Positions 45,575-57,693 of a stretch of 64,000 nt of DNA are shown here, piece by piece. The position numbers were made by a program, and so were the translations under genes. The stretch is from Plantago ovata. Taxonomy: Eukaryota > Streptophyta > Magnoliopsida > Lamiales > Plantaginaceae. The stretch is from NCBI GenBank assembly GCA_028274465.1, contig CM051455.1, forward strand, positions 90,900,365-90,964,364, given 5' to 3'. The notes beneath the pieces are model-generated. The model was not told where the DNA came from, did no database searches, and worked only from the letters and a program-made list of their open reading frames with translations. How positions within the stretch are numbered: position 1 is the first letter of the stretch; each line of letters begins with the position of its first letter.

Positions 45575-46856
45575 TGATGAATGTGTATTTTAAAACTTTC
45601 ATTTCGAGTCTTTTTCACCTATTTTAGCTATCCTCTATGTTAATTTAGCTATATTTAGTATGCATTTTATTAGAATAGTGTCACGTTTCCCTTTAGATTT
45701 TATTTTACAGGTTTTGGTTGAAATTCGAAGATTTCCGGGCAATTATATTGAAGTTGACAAGGAATTGGTGTTCCAGAAGCCTATTTGGAGTATCTGAAGG
45801 TTTCCGGATAGGATTTGGAGTCTAGGGGCCGAATCTGGAGGTTAGAAGGCTACTAGAAGTCAGAAACCGAGTCCGAAAAGGGAAGAAATCCAAAAAACGC
45901 GTCGAAAACGCGGAATTCCCGCGAAAAACCAGGGGCGAACCGCACACCGGGCGAACCGCCCGGTGTGGGGCGAACCGCCCCCAGTTATTTCGGGCCTATA
46001 TATATTGCTCAGTTTTCTCCGAAAATCATATCTTTCCAGACCTACTCTCTCACCTCTCTCTATAGTTTAGGTAGGAACTTCCCGAGGCCTGTCCTGGGAG
46101 TTCCGTAGCTTAGGGGATACTTTTTCATAGCAGATTGGAGCTCGTAGGATCGCAATCATCCGGAGATTGACAACCTTCGGTAACTTGTGTATCTTACAGT
46201 TTTATCTACTTATTTTATTATTCTTTCAATATGTTTTCTTCTATGATTTCTGTTGATTGCATGCCTATTATGAGTAGCTAAACTTATCGTTGTTGTAGTA
46301 TGTGTGAATTCTTAGCGAAGGGAAGATAATCATGCTAATGGCTATATCGCGCATTATACTCCTGTGTCATTGCTTTATTTCGTTGATCAGGCACAACCTA
46401 AATTCTCGTATGTTGTATTAATTATTATGCACATCGGACACTTGTCGACCATCAGACCATTATCTTCGTAGTGTTGAATAATTACGGAACACATTAGGAC
46501 AATAGTGATTGACTTGTCAGACCAATTATCTTCGTAGTGCTTAATATTTGCAACAGGACACTAGATTGATTCAAAGATCTCTATGCAAGACCGAGGAATT
46601 TATGCATGATTATCGACCGTTATGTTAAGAAGGACCATACTATCACCAATCTCCATTATCTGCTAGAAAACCCCTTTTGCTATCTGTCTGCTGTTTTATA
46701 TTCTCTTGTTAAATAGATAAAGCTAGTTATAGTCCTGAGAGAACGACACTCGAGTCATTCTACTGCTACACTACGGTTTTCGTTGTAGTTGTGGATTGCC
46801 TTTGGCTAATTACAAATTTATTTGCTGAATCCGGAGCACGACATCCGCGTTCATCA
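45575..46856 (+). repeat. Element D 5' LTR (second rendering)
   Basis: 1282 bp, same as 40068-41357 apart from small indels, which are densest just after the gap. The TATA region reads CTATATATAT near 45996. Confidence 0.9.
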
Positions 46857-46859
46857 AAT

Positions 46860-46877
46860 TGGCGCCGTTGCCGGGGA
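46860..46877 (+). promoter_or_regulatory. Element D primer binding site (tRNA-Asp)
   Basis: TGGCGCCGTTGCCGGGGA, an exact match to the F site, three bases after the LTR. Confidence 0.92.
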
Positions 46878-47105
46878 AATACTCCTTTTTTCTGTTAATT
46901 TGTTTATATTTCAGCTTTAGATTCCTATTCTACTAGTTTAGTTTTCCTTTTAATCTCTCTCTCTGATACTACGCTTTCCTAGTCTGTTTTCTATTCCCCT
47001 TCCTAGCCTTAGTAGTATTCGATATCTAGAATTATTCTCGATTTTTCGAAATTTCTAACGAGGCTATTTTTAGTTTTGAGTTACTCCTGATACAGATTTC
47101 CAGGT

Positions 47106-48410
47106 ATGACGACCTTAAAAGCCCGCTTGACACCGACGTTCTCGCAAGTCAGGAGGGGGTCAGCTATATACTTGGAAGAAGAGTTATCGGGGTACGAGGT
47201 AAACAGCACCATAGTGAGAAGGATACCAAGGTTCGAAGAAGGAGAGGATATGAATCCAATAAGCTTCATCAGGCCTATGAAGAGGAAGTAGCAAAAGTTC
47301 CAGCAAAGGGTTCACCGAGGATCAATTATGCAGGAAATTATTCCTTTTGCTTTGGGATATGAACCGAGGATATGGATAGCAAGGTTAGCACCAGGATCAC
47401 TGAAGACCTGGAGCCAAGTAGTAGAGGAGTTCTTGGCACGTTTCATGCCTTACCATGAGACGATTGCACTACGGAATCGGATCGAATACTTCAAGCAAGG
47501 AGAATACGAGCGGTTCTGTGACACCTATGAACGATTTGAGCTGTATAAACGTGAGTGCCCCCACCACCGTTTCGACGATGGGGAGCTGATTGGTTTTTTG
47601 TTGGAGGACTACGAGATGAAGTTAGGCTTCAAATAGATGGGATATGTGGAGGTTTAGAAGAATGTACGTTGAAGAGGCAGTGAAGGTCTTTCAAACGTAC
47701 GCCAATGGATCCGCACAATCCGAGAAAATAATGTCGAATGAAGTCGCCAACATATACTCAAATCAAGACGAAACTGACGGTTATACGAAGACTATTCTGA
47801 GGACGAAGACATCAGTGAGGAGGAGGAACTTGCGTTTTACGCAGGAATTAAAGCCATTGAGAGTGTCTTCGAGGTAGCACACGCAGGGCAAGCTGAGAAC
47901 AATCTTCGCATCGAGAAGGCTTTTGAAGCGATCGAAGTAACTGAGCAACTTATCAAAGAGCTTAGCCTACTGAAGTGTGGAAGGTGCGGTAAAGAAGTCG
48001 AGGATACCCACAGGAAGTAGTGAGCAAACCACCCGAGGTGAGGAGCGAATCACCCCCCCGACTCCAGGAACCGGACAATCCTAGTCCTGCCGATGAGACA
48101 TCTGAAGCTGATCCCGAGCAACCTCCAGCTGCTACTACTGAGGAAAATGAGTGCGAAGAGGTGAATCTACTGCTCCGAGGAGGCAAGATGACCAAATTTC
48201 CTAACTTTGTACGTCCTAAGCGGGTGGAATCTACTGAGATCGATAATAGAGGGCCAAGCACAGAACAAGAGGTTGGCGGAAGTTCCAAAAGAACCTCAAG
48301 AAGTTCCGAAAGGAATGATGAACCAAGACCATCTGTAATAGACATAGATGATGAAGAAGTCGAGGAGGAACTAGTATGCCAGGAGACTTCACAAATCTTC
48401 CAATCCATAT
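47106..48410 (+). pseudogene. gag: Element D gag (second rendering, frameshifted)
   Basis: Same gag as 41611-42924 but split by single-base losses near 47272, 47310, 47590, 47670 and 47780. Because the first rendering is open through this region, these are likely sequence errors near the contig end. Confidence 0.8.
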
Positions 48411-49381
48411 GTGCCTCCGAAGCCACATGTGCCATACCCGAGTCGGATCAAACCAGCCAAGAAGGATATTCAAGATTCACCCACCCTATTCCAACAACTG
48501 TCAAAGGTGGAAGTCAATGTGCGCCTCTTAGAGTTAATCCAGAATATTCCAGCTTATACGAAATTCTTTCGTGAGATCAAGAACAAAAGGATTACTTCAG
48601 GGAAGGAAGTGAATGGGGTTGAAACGGTCAACTCGATGGCCAGATTGCCCATGAAGAAAAAGGATCCTGGCAGCTTCATCATCGACATCGCCTTAGGGAA
48701 TGGACGAACTACGCAGGCAATGCTTGACTTAGGAGCTAGCATTAACTTAATACCGTATTCGGTATACGAGGCACTGGAACTCGGAGAGTTGACACCAACT
48801 GATATGGTGGTCCAAATGGCATACCAAAGTGTGAAGAGGCCAGTCGGGATAATAGAAGACATCCTTGTGAAAGTGGACAAATTGATAATTCCAGCTGATT
48901 TTGTTGTAATGAAGTCCGCGGACAAGGGAAAGAGCCATATCCGTGAGCACGTAGTACTACTTGGGAGACCATTCATGGAAACTACCAACACATGCCTTGA
49001 ACTTAAGGGCAAGAAAATAACCATGGAGGTAATGGGCGAAAAGATTGAGTTGGTAGGATGTAGCATCAGAGATAAGGAAATTGCGGAGGAGTTAAAATTT
49101 GTCGATTACTACGAATCCGTAATCCCGAATTTCATCATAGCCATGGCAATCGCGAACCACTTGAGGAAGCACTAACAATGCAAGCTGAGACGTGCTACAT
49201 GACCGAAGAAGCAAGGGAACTAGTCGAAATAATGGATAGCACCCCAGAAATTCCCACAGGAGAAGAGGTACTTGAACCTTTAGATGAAGAAGAAGAAGAA
49301 AGTGGGTTTCCTGAAGAACCTAGCTTAGAGTTGAAACCGCTTCCTGCGCACCTCAAGTATGTGTACTTGGGAGAAAATTAG
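48411..49381 (+). CDS. Element D protease region (second rendering)
   Basis: Same protease as 42925-43893, with active site LDLGAS near 48724-48741. One missing base near 49125 shifts the frame, and it then ends at the same TAG (49379-49381). RT begins in the same frame 10 bases on. Confidence 0.85.
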
Positions 49382-49390
49382 AAAAAGCCT

Positions 49391-50907
49391 GTGATTGTCT
49401 CCTCACATCTCTCCGACAATGAAGCAGGTAAGCTGATTGAAGTATTGAAGGAAAATTCCGCAGCTATAGGATGGGGGATCAGCGATATCAAAGGAATTAG
49501 CCCTACGAGATGCGTTCACAACATCACTTTAGAACAAGATGCCAAACTTGTTAGGCAACCTCAGCGAAGGATAAATCCAGCAATGCAAGAGGTGGTAAAA
49601 AAGGAAGTGATCAAGTTGCTAGATGCTGATATGATTTACCCCATTCCAGATAGTCGATGGGTGAGCCCGGTACATGTAGTTCCTAAGAAATCAGGAGTCA
49701 CGGTGGAAGAGAATGAGAAGGGAGAATTGGTACCGGTTAGGAAGACCACTGGATGGCGGATGTGCATTGACTACAGAAGATTAAATGCCGCCACTAAAAA
49801 GACAACTTCCCTTTACCATTTATAGATGACATGCTAAACCGCCTTGCGCGGCGGAAGTTCTATTGTTTTCTTGATGGTTTATCAGGTTTCTACCAGATTC
49901 CGATTGCACCGGAGGATCAGGAGAAGACGACATTCACTTGCCCATTCGGAACATTTGCCTATAGGAGGATGCCATTTGGATTATGCAATGCTCCCGCCAC
50001 TTTTCAAAGGTGCATGCTTTCTGTTTTCTCTGACATGGTAACTAAATTTGTTGAAGTTTTCATGGATGATTTTTTCCTTTTTGGTGATTCATTTGATGAA
50101 TGCTTGGAAAGATTAGATCTAGTTTCGAAAAGGTGCATTGAATGCAACTTGACCTTAAGCTGGGAGAAGAGTCATTAGATGGTTAGAGAAGGCATTGTTC
50201 TAGGACATGTAGTTTCTGAAAGAGGTATTGAGGTAGACAAAGCTAAGATAGAAATCATTGAAAAACTTCCCCCACCTACTTGCGTGAAAGAATTGCAATC
50301 TTTTCTTGGCCATGTAGGTTTTCATAGGAGGTTTATTAAAGATTTTTCGAAAATTGCTAAACCTCTAAGTAGCTTGCTTGCTAAAGATGTGGTTTTCCAT
50401 TTCTCTAATGAATGCCTAGTTGCTTTTAATACCCTTGAGGAAAAGCTTGTTTCTGCCCCCATTGTTGTGCCGCCTGACTGGAATCTTCCTTTCGAAATTA
50501 TGTGTGATGCTTCGAATTTTGCTATGGGTGCTGTTTTATGCCAAAAAGTTGATAAGCAGTATCGTGTGATTTGCTATGTTAGTAAGACTCTAGACTCCGC
50601 GCAGGTTAATTATACAACAACTGAAAAGGAATTTTTAGCTGTTGTCTTTGCTTTACAAAAGTTTAGGTCTTATTTAATTGGACATCCTGTGAATGTCCAT
50701 ACTGATTATGCTGCTTTGAGACATTTGATAGCTAAGCAAGATTCTAAGCCTAGAATAATCCGTTGGGTCCTTTTGCTGCAAGACTTTGATTTGACCATAG
50801 TAGATAGAGCTGGTAGGGAGAATTTAGTAGCAGATCATTTATCTAGAATACCTAATATCCCTGTTGATCCGATACCCATTAATGAAGACCTCCCTGATGA
50901 AGGCTAA
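49391..50907 (+). pseudogene. pol: Element D reverse transcriptase and RNase H
   Basis: RT starts in frame after the TAG of protease. Open 49391-49825 (N-terminal RT with WRMCIDYRRLN), then a frameshift near 49822, open 49831-50175 (fingers/palm with YRRMPFGLCNAP and catalytic FMDD near 50062), a TAG at 50176-50178, and open 50179-50907 (thumb, then RNase H with [12 protein letters not shown] and [10 protein letters not shown]). FMDD in place of YVDD is usual for this plant gypsy lineage. Two lesions only, so it is a recently inactivated or slightly mis-sequenced pol. Confidence 0.9.
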
Positions 50908-52219
50908 TGAGGAGCCATGGTATGCGGATATTGTAAACTATTTAGCTATGACTATTTGCCCCACTAACTTTTCAGCTTCAGACAAGAGAGCTCATGCCAA
51001 GCAATGCAGGACTTACATATGGGATGATCCGCATCTATTCAAGGAAGGAGCTGATGGGATTCTAAGGAGATGCGTGCCACAAGAAGAGCAGCAAAGTGTA
51101 CTGAGCCATTGCCATGAGCTTAACTGTGAGGGGCACTACAGTGGATTGAAGACAGCGCGCAAGGTACTGCAGGCAGGATTTTTCTGGCCAACAATATACA
51201 AAGATGCTCGAAGTTTTGTGAAGAATTGTGACCCATGTCAACGAGGTGGTGGTATCGGCAAGAAAGATGAAATGCCCCTTCAAGGGAATCTAGTGGTAGA
51301 ACCTTTCGATGTATGGGGCATTGATTTTATGGGACCATTTCCAAACAGTGGAGGCTATGAATACATTCTTGTTGCAGTTGACTATGTGACTAAATGGGTA
51401 GAGGCAATTCCTACAAAAACAAATGACGACGCAGTGGTTATGAAGTTCTTGAAGGAAGTAATATTCTCGAGATTTGGGTGCCCTAGGACAATCATCAGCG
51501 ATGGGGGGTCACACTTCGTCAATAGAACGTTTGCCTCCCTTCTTAAGAGATACAGTGTCCACCATAGTGTCGCTACACCTTATCACCCGCAGACATCGGG
51601 GCAAGTCGAAGTCAGCAACCGTCAAATCAAGAAGATCCTGGAGCGAGTAGTGAAGCCCAGTAGGAAGGATTGGGCAGGAAAATTGAATGATGCACTTTGG
51701 GCATACAGGACTAGCTACAAGACGGTGATCGGGACCACTCCGTATAGACTTGTGTATGGGAAAGCATGTCATCTTCCCGTAGAACTAGAACACAAGGCAT
51801 ATTGGGCCATTAAAGCACTCAACCTTGATATGGGAAAAGCTGGCGAGGAACGATTGTTGCAACTAGATGAGCTTGATGAATTACGATTAGGTGCTTATGA
51901 AAATGCCAAGATTTACAAGGAACGTACTAAGAAGTATCATGATCGTGGTATAGTACGTAAGGAATTGATCCCTGGACAAAAAGCTTTGGTATTTAATTCC
52001 CGCCTTCGACTATTTCCGGGAATGCTCCGTACTCGTTGGGATGGACCGTACGAAATTATCGAAGTTGCTCCCCATGGGGCTGTTAAACTCTTCGATCCAA
52101 AGATGGGCAATACTTTCAAGGTGAATGGCCAGCGAGTGAAGCCGTACTTCGAGATATCTAGTGATCAAAGGGAGGTTGATCACCTTGAGCTTACACTTAC
52201 CGCCTCCACTGAAGGTTAG
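50864..52219 (+). CDS. pol: Element D integrase
   Basis: Open 451-codon frame, overlapping the RNase H end in another frame. Zinc finger [10 protein letters not shown]...CDPC (H2C2). Catalytic core with Asp in WGIDFMGPF (about 51320), Asp in IISDGGSHF (about 51500) and Glu in GQVEVSNRQ (about 51608). The C-terminus has the GPY/F-like block (TRWDGPYEI). There is no chromodomain, consistent with Athila/Tat rather than chromovirus. The listed start is just the first ATG of the frame; the enzyme would come from the pol polyprotein, implying one frame change near 50880. Confidence 0.92.
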   Translation: MIRYPLMKTSLMKANEEPWYADIVNYLAMTICPTNFSASDKRAHAKQCRTYIWDDPHLFKEGADGILRRCVPQEEQQSVLSHCHELNCEGHYSGLKTARKVLQAGFFWPTIYKDARSFVKNCDPCQRGGGIGKKDEMPLQGNLVVEPFDVWGIDFMGPFPNSGGYEYILVAVDYVTKWVEAIPTKTNDDAVVMKFLKEVIFSRFGCPRTIISDGGSHFVNRTFASLLKRYSVHHSVATPYHPQTSGQVEVSNRQIKKILERVVKPSRKDWAGKLNDALWAYRTSYKTVIGTTPYRLVYGKACHLPVELEHKAYWAIKALNLDMGKAGEERLLQLDELDELRLGAYENAKIYKERTKKYHDRGIVRKELIPGQKALVFNSRLRLFPGMLRTRWDGPYEIIEVAPHGAVKLFDPKMGNTFKVNGQRVKPYFEISSDQREVDHLELTLTASTEG

Positions 52220-53775
52220 TGTGTTTTGTTTTGTTTTCTCACGAGTTTGATTGAGTATTATAGGTAACTTATACAAGCATTAGCTCTCACCTTGGATCCA
52301 CTTTCGACGTTCGGGATGAGCGACGACGTTCAGGTTTGGGGAGGAGGCTATCGCTGGTTATCTCTATACTTATCTTGCTTATGATAAACTCGTGAACTTT
52401 TTTGCATTTGCACGTTTACTTCGTGAATTGTTTTGCATTTGCACGTTTGTTGCTTTCCTAGGATAGTCTTGCATGTTTTATATGGAGTTTATTGCCGAAT
52501 TTTTTGAACTTTTTTATTGGTTAGATCAACTAACTATGCCATTAATCATATGCTTCATCTCTATGAATTTGTTTGAGGTTTTTCTCGCTTGGCTTGTCAC
52601 ATTTATGTATTGCACTTAGTTAAGCTTGGTAGTCTCGACATCACTTAGTGGTGTTTTCTCTACTGCGGTTCACGAAGTCCTTTATAATAGGATGATGCAT
52701 GTTAGGATCTTATGGTTGTTTTCCCGAGTAATTATGTACCTAAGAGGCAACCAGTCTTCACCATGCTTTGAGATTGCTAAATGCCTAGGAAGGAGGTAGT
52801 GTGAGGTTGTGTAATCCTTTGTTTATAACCTATTCCCCCGAATAGGTTTGGGGAGGGGGTTACACCATCATTAGACTTGTTTCTGTTTTTCATTTTCGTA
52901 TCGTGAGTTTATTTTTCCTTTTTCGTGAATTTTGTACTCCAACCTATTCTTTCAAATAGGTTTGGGGAAGTCGTGTGAGTCATTTTGTTTCTCTTTTTGT
53001 TATGCTACTGCTGGCTAGAAAATTCGGAAAAAAAGAAAGAGAAATTCCAGAAAAAAAAAGAAAAAGAAAGGGAAAAACTAATCTGGAAAGAAAAAAAAGA
53101 AAAAAAGTAAAGACCCCCCCCCAAAAAAAAAAAAGACAAAAGAAGGGTCCAAAAAAGAAAAGCCAAATAGCAGTTTAGAAAAGTGTTGAGTCTTATTTTC
53201 CATTTTTGTAATGTTCGTAATCGTGTTGTAATTTTCTATTTTTATCTTTTTTGTCTTGAGTGTCATCTGTTCTAGACCACCCTCGTCCTGCCATTCAGGA
53301 AGTGGTGAATAGCTTAAGACTTTACTTGAGAGATGGGTAGAATAGGGGAGTGTTATCTTTTATAGGGAACCCTCCTTCGTTTGATGAGAGCCAGTACTGG
53401 TTCGATCTCTTTTGAGGAAAAGTCTTAACATGGTGGAACAGCAGTAAGTCCTCAGTTTCATAGGCACGGGGCAACCATTCGTATCTTAGCATGCTTCATT
53501 ACGTCGTCACTGACTAGGTCCAGGTAGAGAATGTTACGAGAGACTATCTTGTCTTGACATAAGTGCTTATGTGGATGTGTATAAGTCAATCGAGGTATTC
53601 TTCAACCTATATTCATGCTTTGATTTATATGGTTTTTGTTCATATGTTTTTTGGTAGATTCAGTAGATTAGTTCATTTTATTCGGCATGAAACTCCATTT
53701 TGTGTCTTGCGTGTTTTTTGTATTAGAGTCTAGCTTAGTTGCTTGAGGACAAGCAAAGGTTCGGTTTGGGGAGTT
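52220..53775 (+). other. Element D 3' UTR with hairpins, purine tract and PPT
   Basis: Non-coding. Hairpin AACCTATTC-CCCC-GAATAGGTT at 52828-52849 followed by GGGGAGGGGG. A second module lies near 52940-52962 with one stem mismatch. Purine tract 53020-53165. PPT GGTTTGGGGAGTT at 53763-53775. No env-like ORF. Confidence 0.85.
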
Positions 53776-55081
53776 TGATGAATGTGTATTTTACACTTTC
53801 ATTCGAGTATTTTTCACCTATTTTAGCTATCCTCTATGTTAATTTAGCTATATTTTAATGCATTTTATTAGAATACTGTCACGTCTCCCTTTAGATTTTA
53901 TTTTACAGGTTTTGGTTGAAATTCGAAGATTTCCGGGCAATTATATTGAAGTTGATAAGGAATTGGTGTTCCAGAAGCCTATTTGGAGTGTCTGAAGGTT
54001 TCCGGATAGGATTTGAAGTCTAGGGGCCGAATCTGGAGGTTAGAAGGCTACTAGAAATCAGAAACCGAGTCCGAAAAGGGGAAGAAATCCAAAAACGCGT
54101 CGAAAACGCGGAATTCCGTGAAAAACCCGCCGGGCGAACCGCCGCAAAGCCGGGGCGAACCGCCCCACACCGGGCGAACTGCCCGGTGTGTGGGGCGAAC
54201 CGCCCCACAGTATTTCGGGGCCTATATATAGTTGCTCAGTTTTCTCCGAAAATCATATCTTTCCAGACCTACTTTCTCACCTCTCTCTATAGTTTTAGGT
54301 AGGAACTTCCCGGGGCCTGTCCTGGGAGTTCTGTAGCTTAGGGGATACTTTTTCATAGCAGATTGGAGCTCGTAGGATCGCAACTCGGAGATTGACAACC
54401 TTCGGTAACTTGTATCTTACAGTTTAATCTACTTATTTTATATATGTTTCAATATGTTTTCTTCTATGATTTCTGTTGATTGCATGCCTATTATGAGTAG
54501 CTAAACTTATCATTGGTGGTAGTATGTGAATTCTTAGCGAAGGGAAGATAATCATGCTAATGGCTATATCGCGCATTATACTCCGTGTCATTGCTTTATT
54601 TCGTTGATCAGGCACAGCCTAAATTCTCGTATGTTGTATTAATTATTATGCACAATCGGACACTTGTCGACCATCAGACCAATTATCTTCGTAGTGTTGA
54701 ATAATTACGGAACACATTAGGACAATAGTGATTGACTTGTCAGACCAATTATCTTCGTAGTGCTTAATATTTGCAACAGGACACTAGATTGATTCAAATA
54801 TCTCCATGCAAGACCGAGGAATTTATGCATGATTATCGACCCGTTATGTTAAGAAGGACCATACTATCACCAATCTCCATTATCTGCTAGAAACCCCCTT
54901 TTGCTATCTATCTGCTATTTTATATTCTCTTGTTAAATAGATAAAGCTAGTTATAGTCCTGAGAGAACGACACTCGAGTCATTCTACTGCTACACTACGG
55001 TTTTCGTTGTAGTTGTGGATTGCCTTTGGCTAATTACAAATTTATTTGCTTGAATTCGGAGCACGACATCCGCGTTCATCA
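53776..55081 (+). repeat. Element D 3' LTR
   Basis: 1306 bp. Palindrome array 54127-54212 with four units, TATA box CTATATATAG at 54222-54231, end GTTCATCA, then target duplication TCTGG (55082-55086). Confidence 0.93.
54127..54231 (+). promoter_or_regulatory. Element D LTR core promoter with palindrome array
   Basis: Four palindromes, here with AACC or AACTGCC centres (GGGGCGAACCGCCCC type), end about 10 bp before CTATATATAG. The arms are kept although the centre differs from A, C and E. Confidence 0.6.
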
Positions 55082-55086
55082 TCTGG

Positions 55087-56161
55087 CAAGAAAAAGAATT
55101 GGGGTTGGTTTACTTCCAACCGATTCAAGGGGTACGATACGAGCCTCCTCCATGAGTTCTATGCAGGGTACACTAATCTTGAGGAGAAGGAGGGGGTACT
55201 CATTCGAGGCGTAATTGTGCCATGGACACCGGCCTCAATTTCTGCATTCATCCATTTAGGGGAACGAGAGTTCACCAGAAGCAACCACTCCTACGTGTAT
55301 TCGAGGGCCACTAGGGGGATCGGAAGTGCCATCACATATATGATTTGCAACAGGGAATATGTGTATCCAGATACCAGAGCACAACCTGGACGGATCCATC
55401 AGAGTGACCTTAGCATCGAGGCTAAGGTGGTTATGAAATTCTGCATTTTCAACTTGATCCCTAGAATGAATGACACGTGGATACAGCGGAATTATGCTGA
55501 GCTCCTCTACTGCTTGATAAGAAAGCATCGAATAGAAATTGGTCAGATCATGTATGCAGAGTATGAGCGTCATTGGGAGAAGAAGAAAAAGCCCTTCATT
55601 TTTCCGAGCTTCATCACAGCATATTGCAAATATCACGGGGTTGAGGAAATTGATGAGGGGGATTGCGAGGTCGCTGCCCTTTCCCCTTCGACTATTGATG
55701 TGCAACTTAGTAGGTATCAAATGAAGAACCCCACAGCTGCTGCTGCTGATGTTGAAGCTTACCTCCAGCGGACTGATTCTGACAATGATAATGATTATGA
55801 GGATTCTATGGATGGCCGAGTTCCTATCCTGGATATTCCCTTCCGTAGAGCACCACATGCACCGCCTCGAGTACCACATGGGTCTCAAGGTCTTGACTTC
55901 TCTGATTTTCGGGCCCATTTCGATGCTAGTGTTGCGGCCTTGACCACTACTGTCCAAGGAATGCGACATGACCTTGATGGACACATTGCCCAGCGCAACT
56001 GCGATTGGGAGATGATTGAGGAGCATCGCCGGAATAAGAGGGAGATAATGTGGGAGCAGTAACAGCTTATCCGTCAGCAACAGGAGGCCCTGCAGTAGTC
56101 CAATGATCTCCTGTCTGACATGTGGAGAGACTATTATGGGGATTACAATCCCGATAATTAG
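55087..56161 (+). pseudogene. Element C ORF2, main part (plant transposon-protein-like)
   Basis: Continuation of ORF2 after D. It resembles the 'putative plant transposon protein' family (N-terminal pattern NRFKGYDTSLLHEFYAG, then a hydrophobic V-I-V-PWTPASIS segment and IHLG), which I recognise from plant repeat annotation and whose biochemical role is unknown. After about 230 residues comes an acidic Asn/Asp stretch and a C-terminal helical segment. In-frame stops TAA (56060-56062) and TAG (56096-56098), both one C-to-T from Gln codons, precede what is likely the original end at TAG 56159-56161. The ORF lies where an env-like ORF sits in Athila elements. Confidence 0.65.
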
Positions 56162-57693
56162 TCTTTTCACATGTCCGCTCTCAGCCGACCGAGGCCAAAC
56201 CGTTCGGTAACATCTAGTATCACTTTTTATTTACTCATTCTCTTTTGCTAGGGACTAGCTTAAGTTTCGTGAGGGGGATGGGATGTGAACCATGATGTTA
56301 AGTATTGTTTGGCTTTGTGATGTGGATTATGGTATCTTGTTTTTTGTTTGCATTTGCACGTTTACCGCTTTCTTAGTATTTAGTTGCATACACTACATCC
56401 ATCCTACGATAGTGTTGCATATTTTATGTGGAGTTTATTGCCAAATTTTTTGAACTTTTTTATTGGGTAGATTAACTAATTATGACATTAATCATATGCT
56501 TCATCTCTATGGATTTGTTTGAGGTTTTTCTCGCTTGGCTTGTCACATTTATGTATTGCACTTAGTTAAGCTTGGTAGTCTCGACATCACTTAGTGGTGT
56601 TTTCTCTACTGCGGTTCACGAAGGCCTTTATAATAGGATGATGCATGTTAGGATCTTATGGTTGTTTTCCCGAGTAATTATGTACCTAAGAGGCAACAAG
56701 TCTTCACCTTGCTTTGAGATTGCTAAATGCCTAGGAAGGAGGTAGTGTGAGATTGTGTGATCCTTTGTTTGCAACCTATTCTTTCGAATAGGTTTGGGGA
56801 GGGGGTTACGCTATCATTAGACTTGTTTTTTTGATTTTTTAGTGTGTGTTGTGAGCTTATTTTCCTTTTTCCGTAAAGTTTGTACTCCAACCTATTCTTT
56901 CGAACAGGTTTGGGAAGGTCATTTGTGTGTCATTTTAAATTCTTTTTCGTTGTGCTACTACTGGCTAAAAAAAAAAGAAAAAAAAAAGAGAAAAAGAAAC
57001 ATTCCAGAAAAAAGTAAAAAAACTGGAAAAGAAAAAAAAGAAAAAAAAGGAAAAGACCCCAAAAAAAGCAAGGAAGGGTCCAGAAAAGCCAAAAAGCAGT
57101 TTAGCAAGGTGTTTGTCTCATTTTTCAATTCTTGTAATATTTGTAATCGAGTTGTAATTTTTTGTCTTTTGTTTGTTTGAGTGTCATCTGTTCTAGACCA
57201 CCCTCGTCCTGCCATTCAGGAAGTGGTGAATAGCTTAAGGCTTTGCTTGAGAGATGGGTAGAATAGGGGAGAGTTATCTTTTTAGGGAACCCTCGTTCGT
57301 TTGATGAGAGCCAGTATTGGTTCGACCTCTTTCAGGAAAAGTCTTAACTTGGTGAACAGCAGTAAGTCCTCAGTTTCATACGCACGGGACAACCATTTGT
57401 ATTTTAACATGTTTCATTACGTCTTCACTGACTAGGTCCAGGTAGAGAATGTTACGAATGACTATCTTGTTTGACATAAGTGCTTATGTGAATGTGTATG
57501 GGTCAATCGAGGCATTCTTCAACCTATATTCATGTTATGATTTGTATAGTTTTTGTTCATATGTTTTTTTGATAGATTCAATAGATTAGTTCATTTCATT
57601 TGGCATGAGCTCCATTTTTTGTGTTGCATTGTTTTTTGCATTACAGTCTAGCTTAGTTGCTTGAGGACAAGCAAAGGTTCAGTTTGGGGAGTT
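56162..57693 (+). other. Element C 3' UTR with hairpins, purine tract and PPT
   Basis: Homologous to the 3' UTRs of A, D, E and F. Hairpin AACCTATTC-TTTC-GAATAGGTT at 56773-56794 before GGGGAGGGGG. A second module near 56889-56912 has one stem mismatch. Purine tract 56965-57090. The PPT (GTTTGGGGAGTT) ends at 57693. Confidence 0.85.

Larger units (their letters stand above)
45575..55081 (+). mobile_element. Gypsy element D, autonomous-type Athila-like element
   Basis: Complete 9.5-kb element: LTR 45575-46856, PBS, gag, protease, RT, RNase H, integrase, 3' UTR, PPT, LTR 53776-55081. It is flanked by TCTGG (45570-45574, also 40063-40067; and 55082-55086) and inserted in ORF2 of element C. The LTRs are nearly identical, so it appears to be among the youngest insertions. 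Domain order PR-RT-RH-IN is Ty3/gypsy. No chromodomain follows integrase and no env-like ORF is present. Confidence 0.93.

Noticed and set aside
52220..53775. Search for an env-like ORF after integrase in D
   Set aside because: Nothing longer than low-complexity frames is present. D ends with an untranslated region of 1.5 kb.
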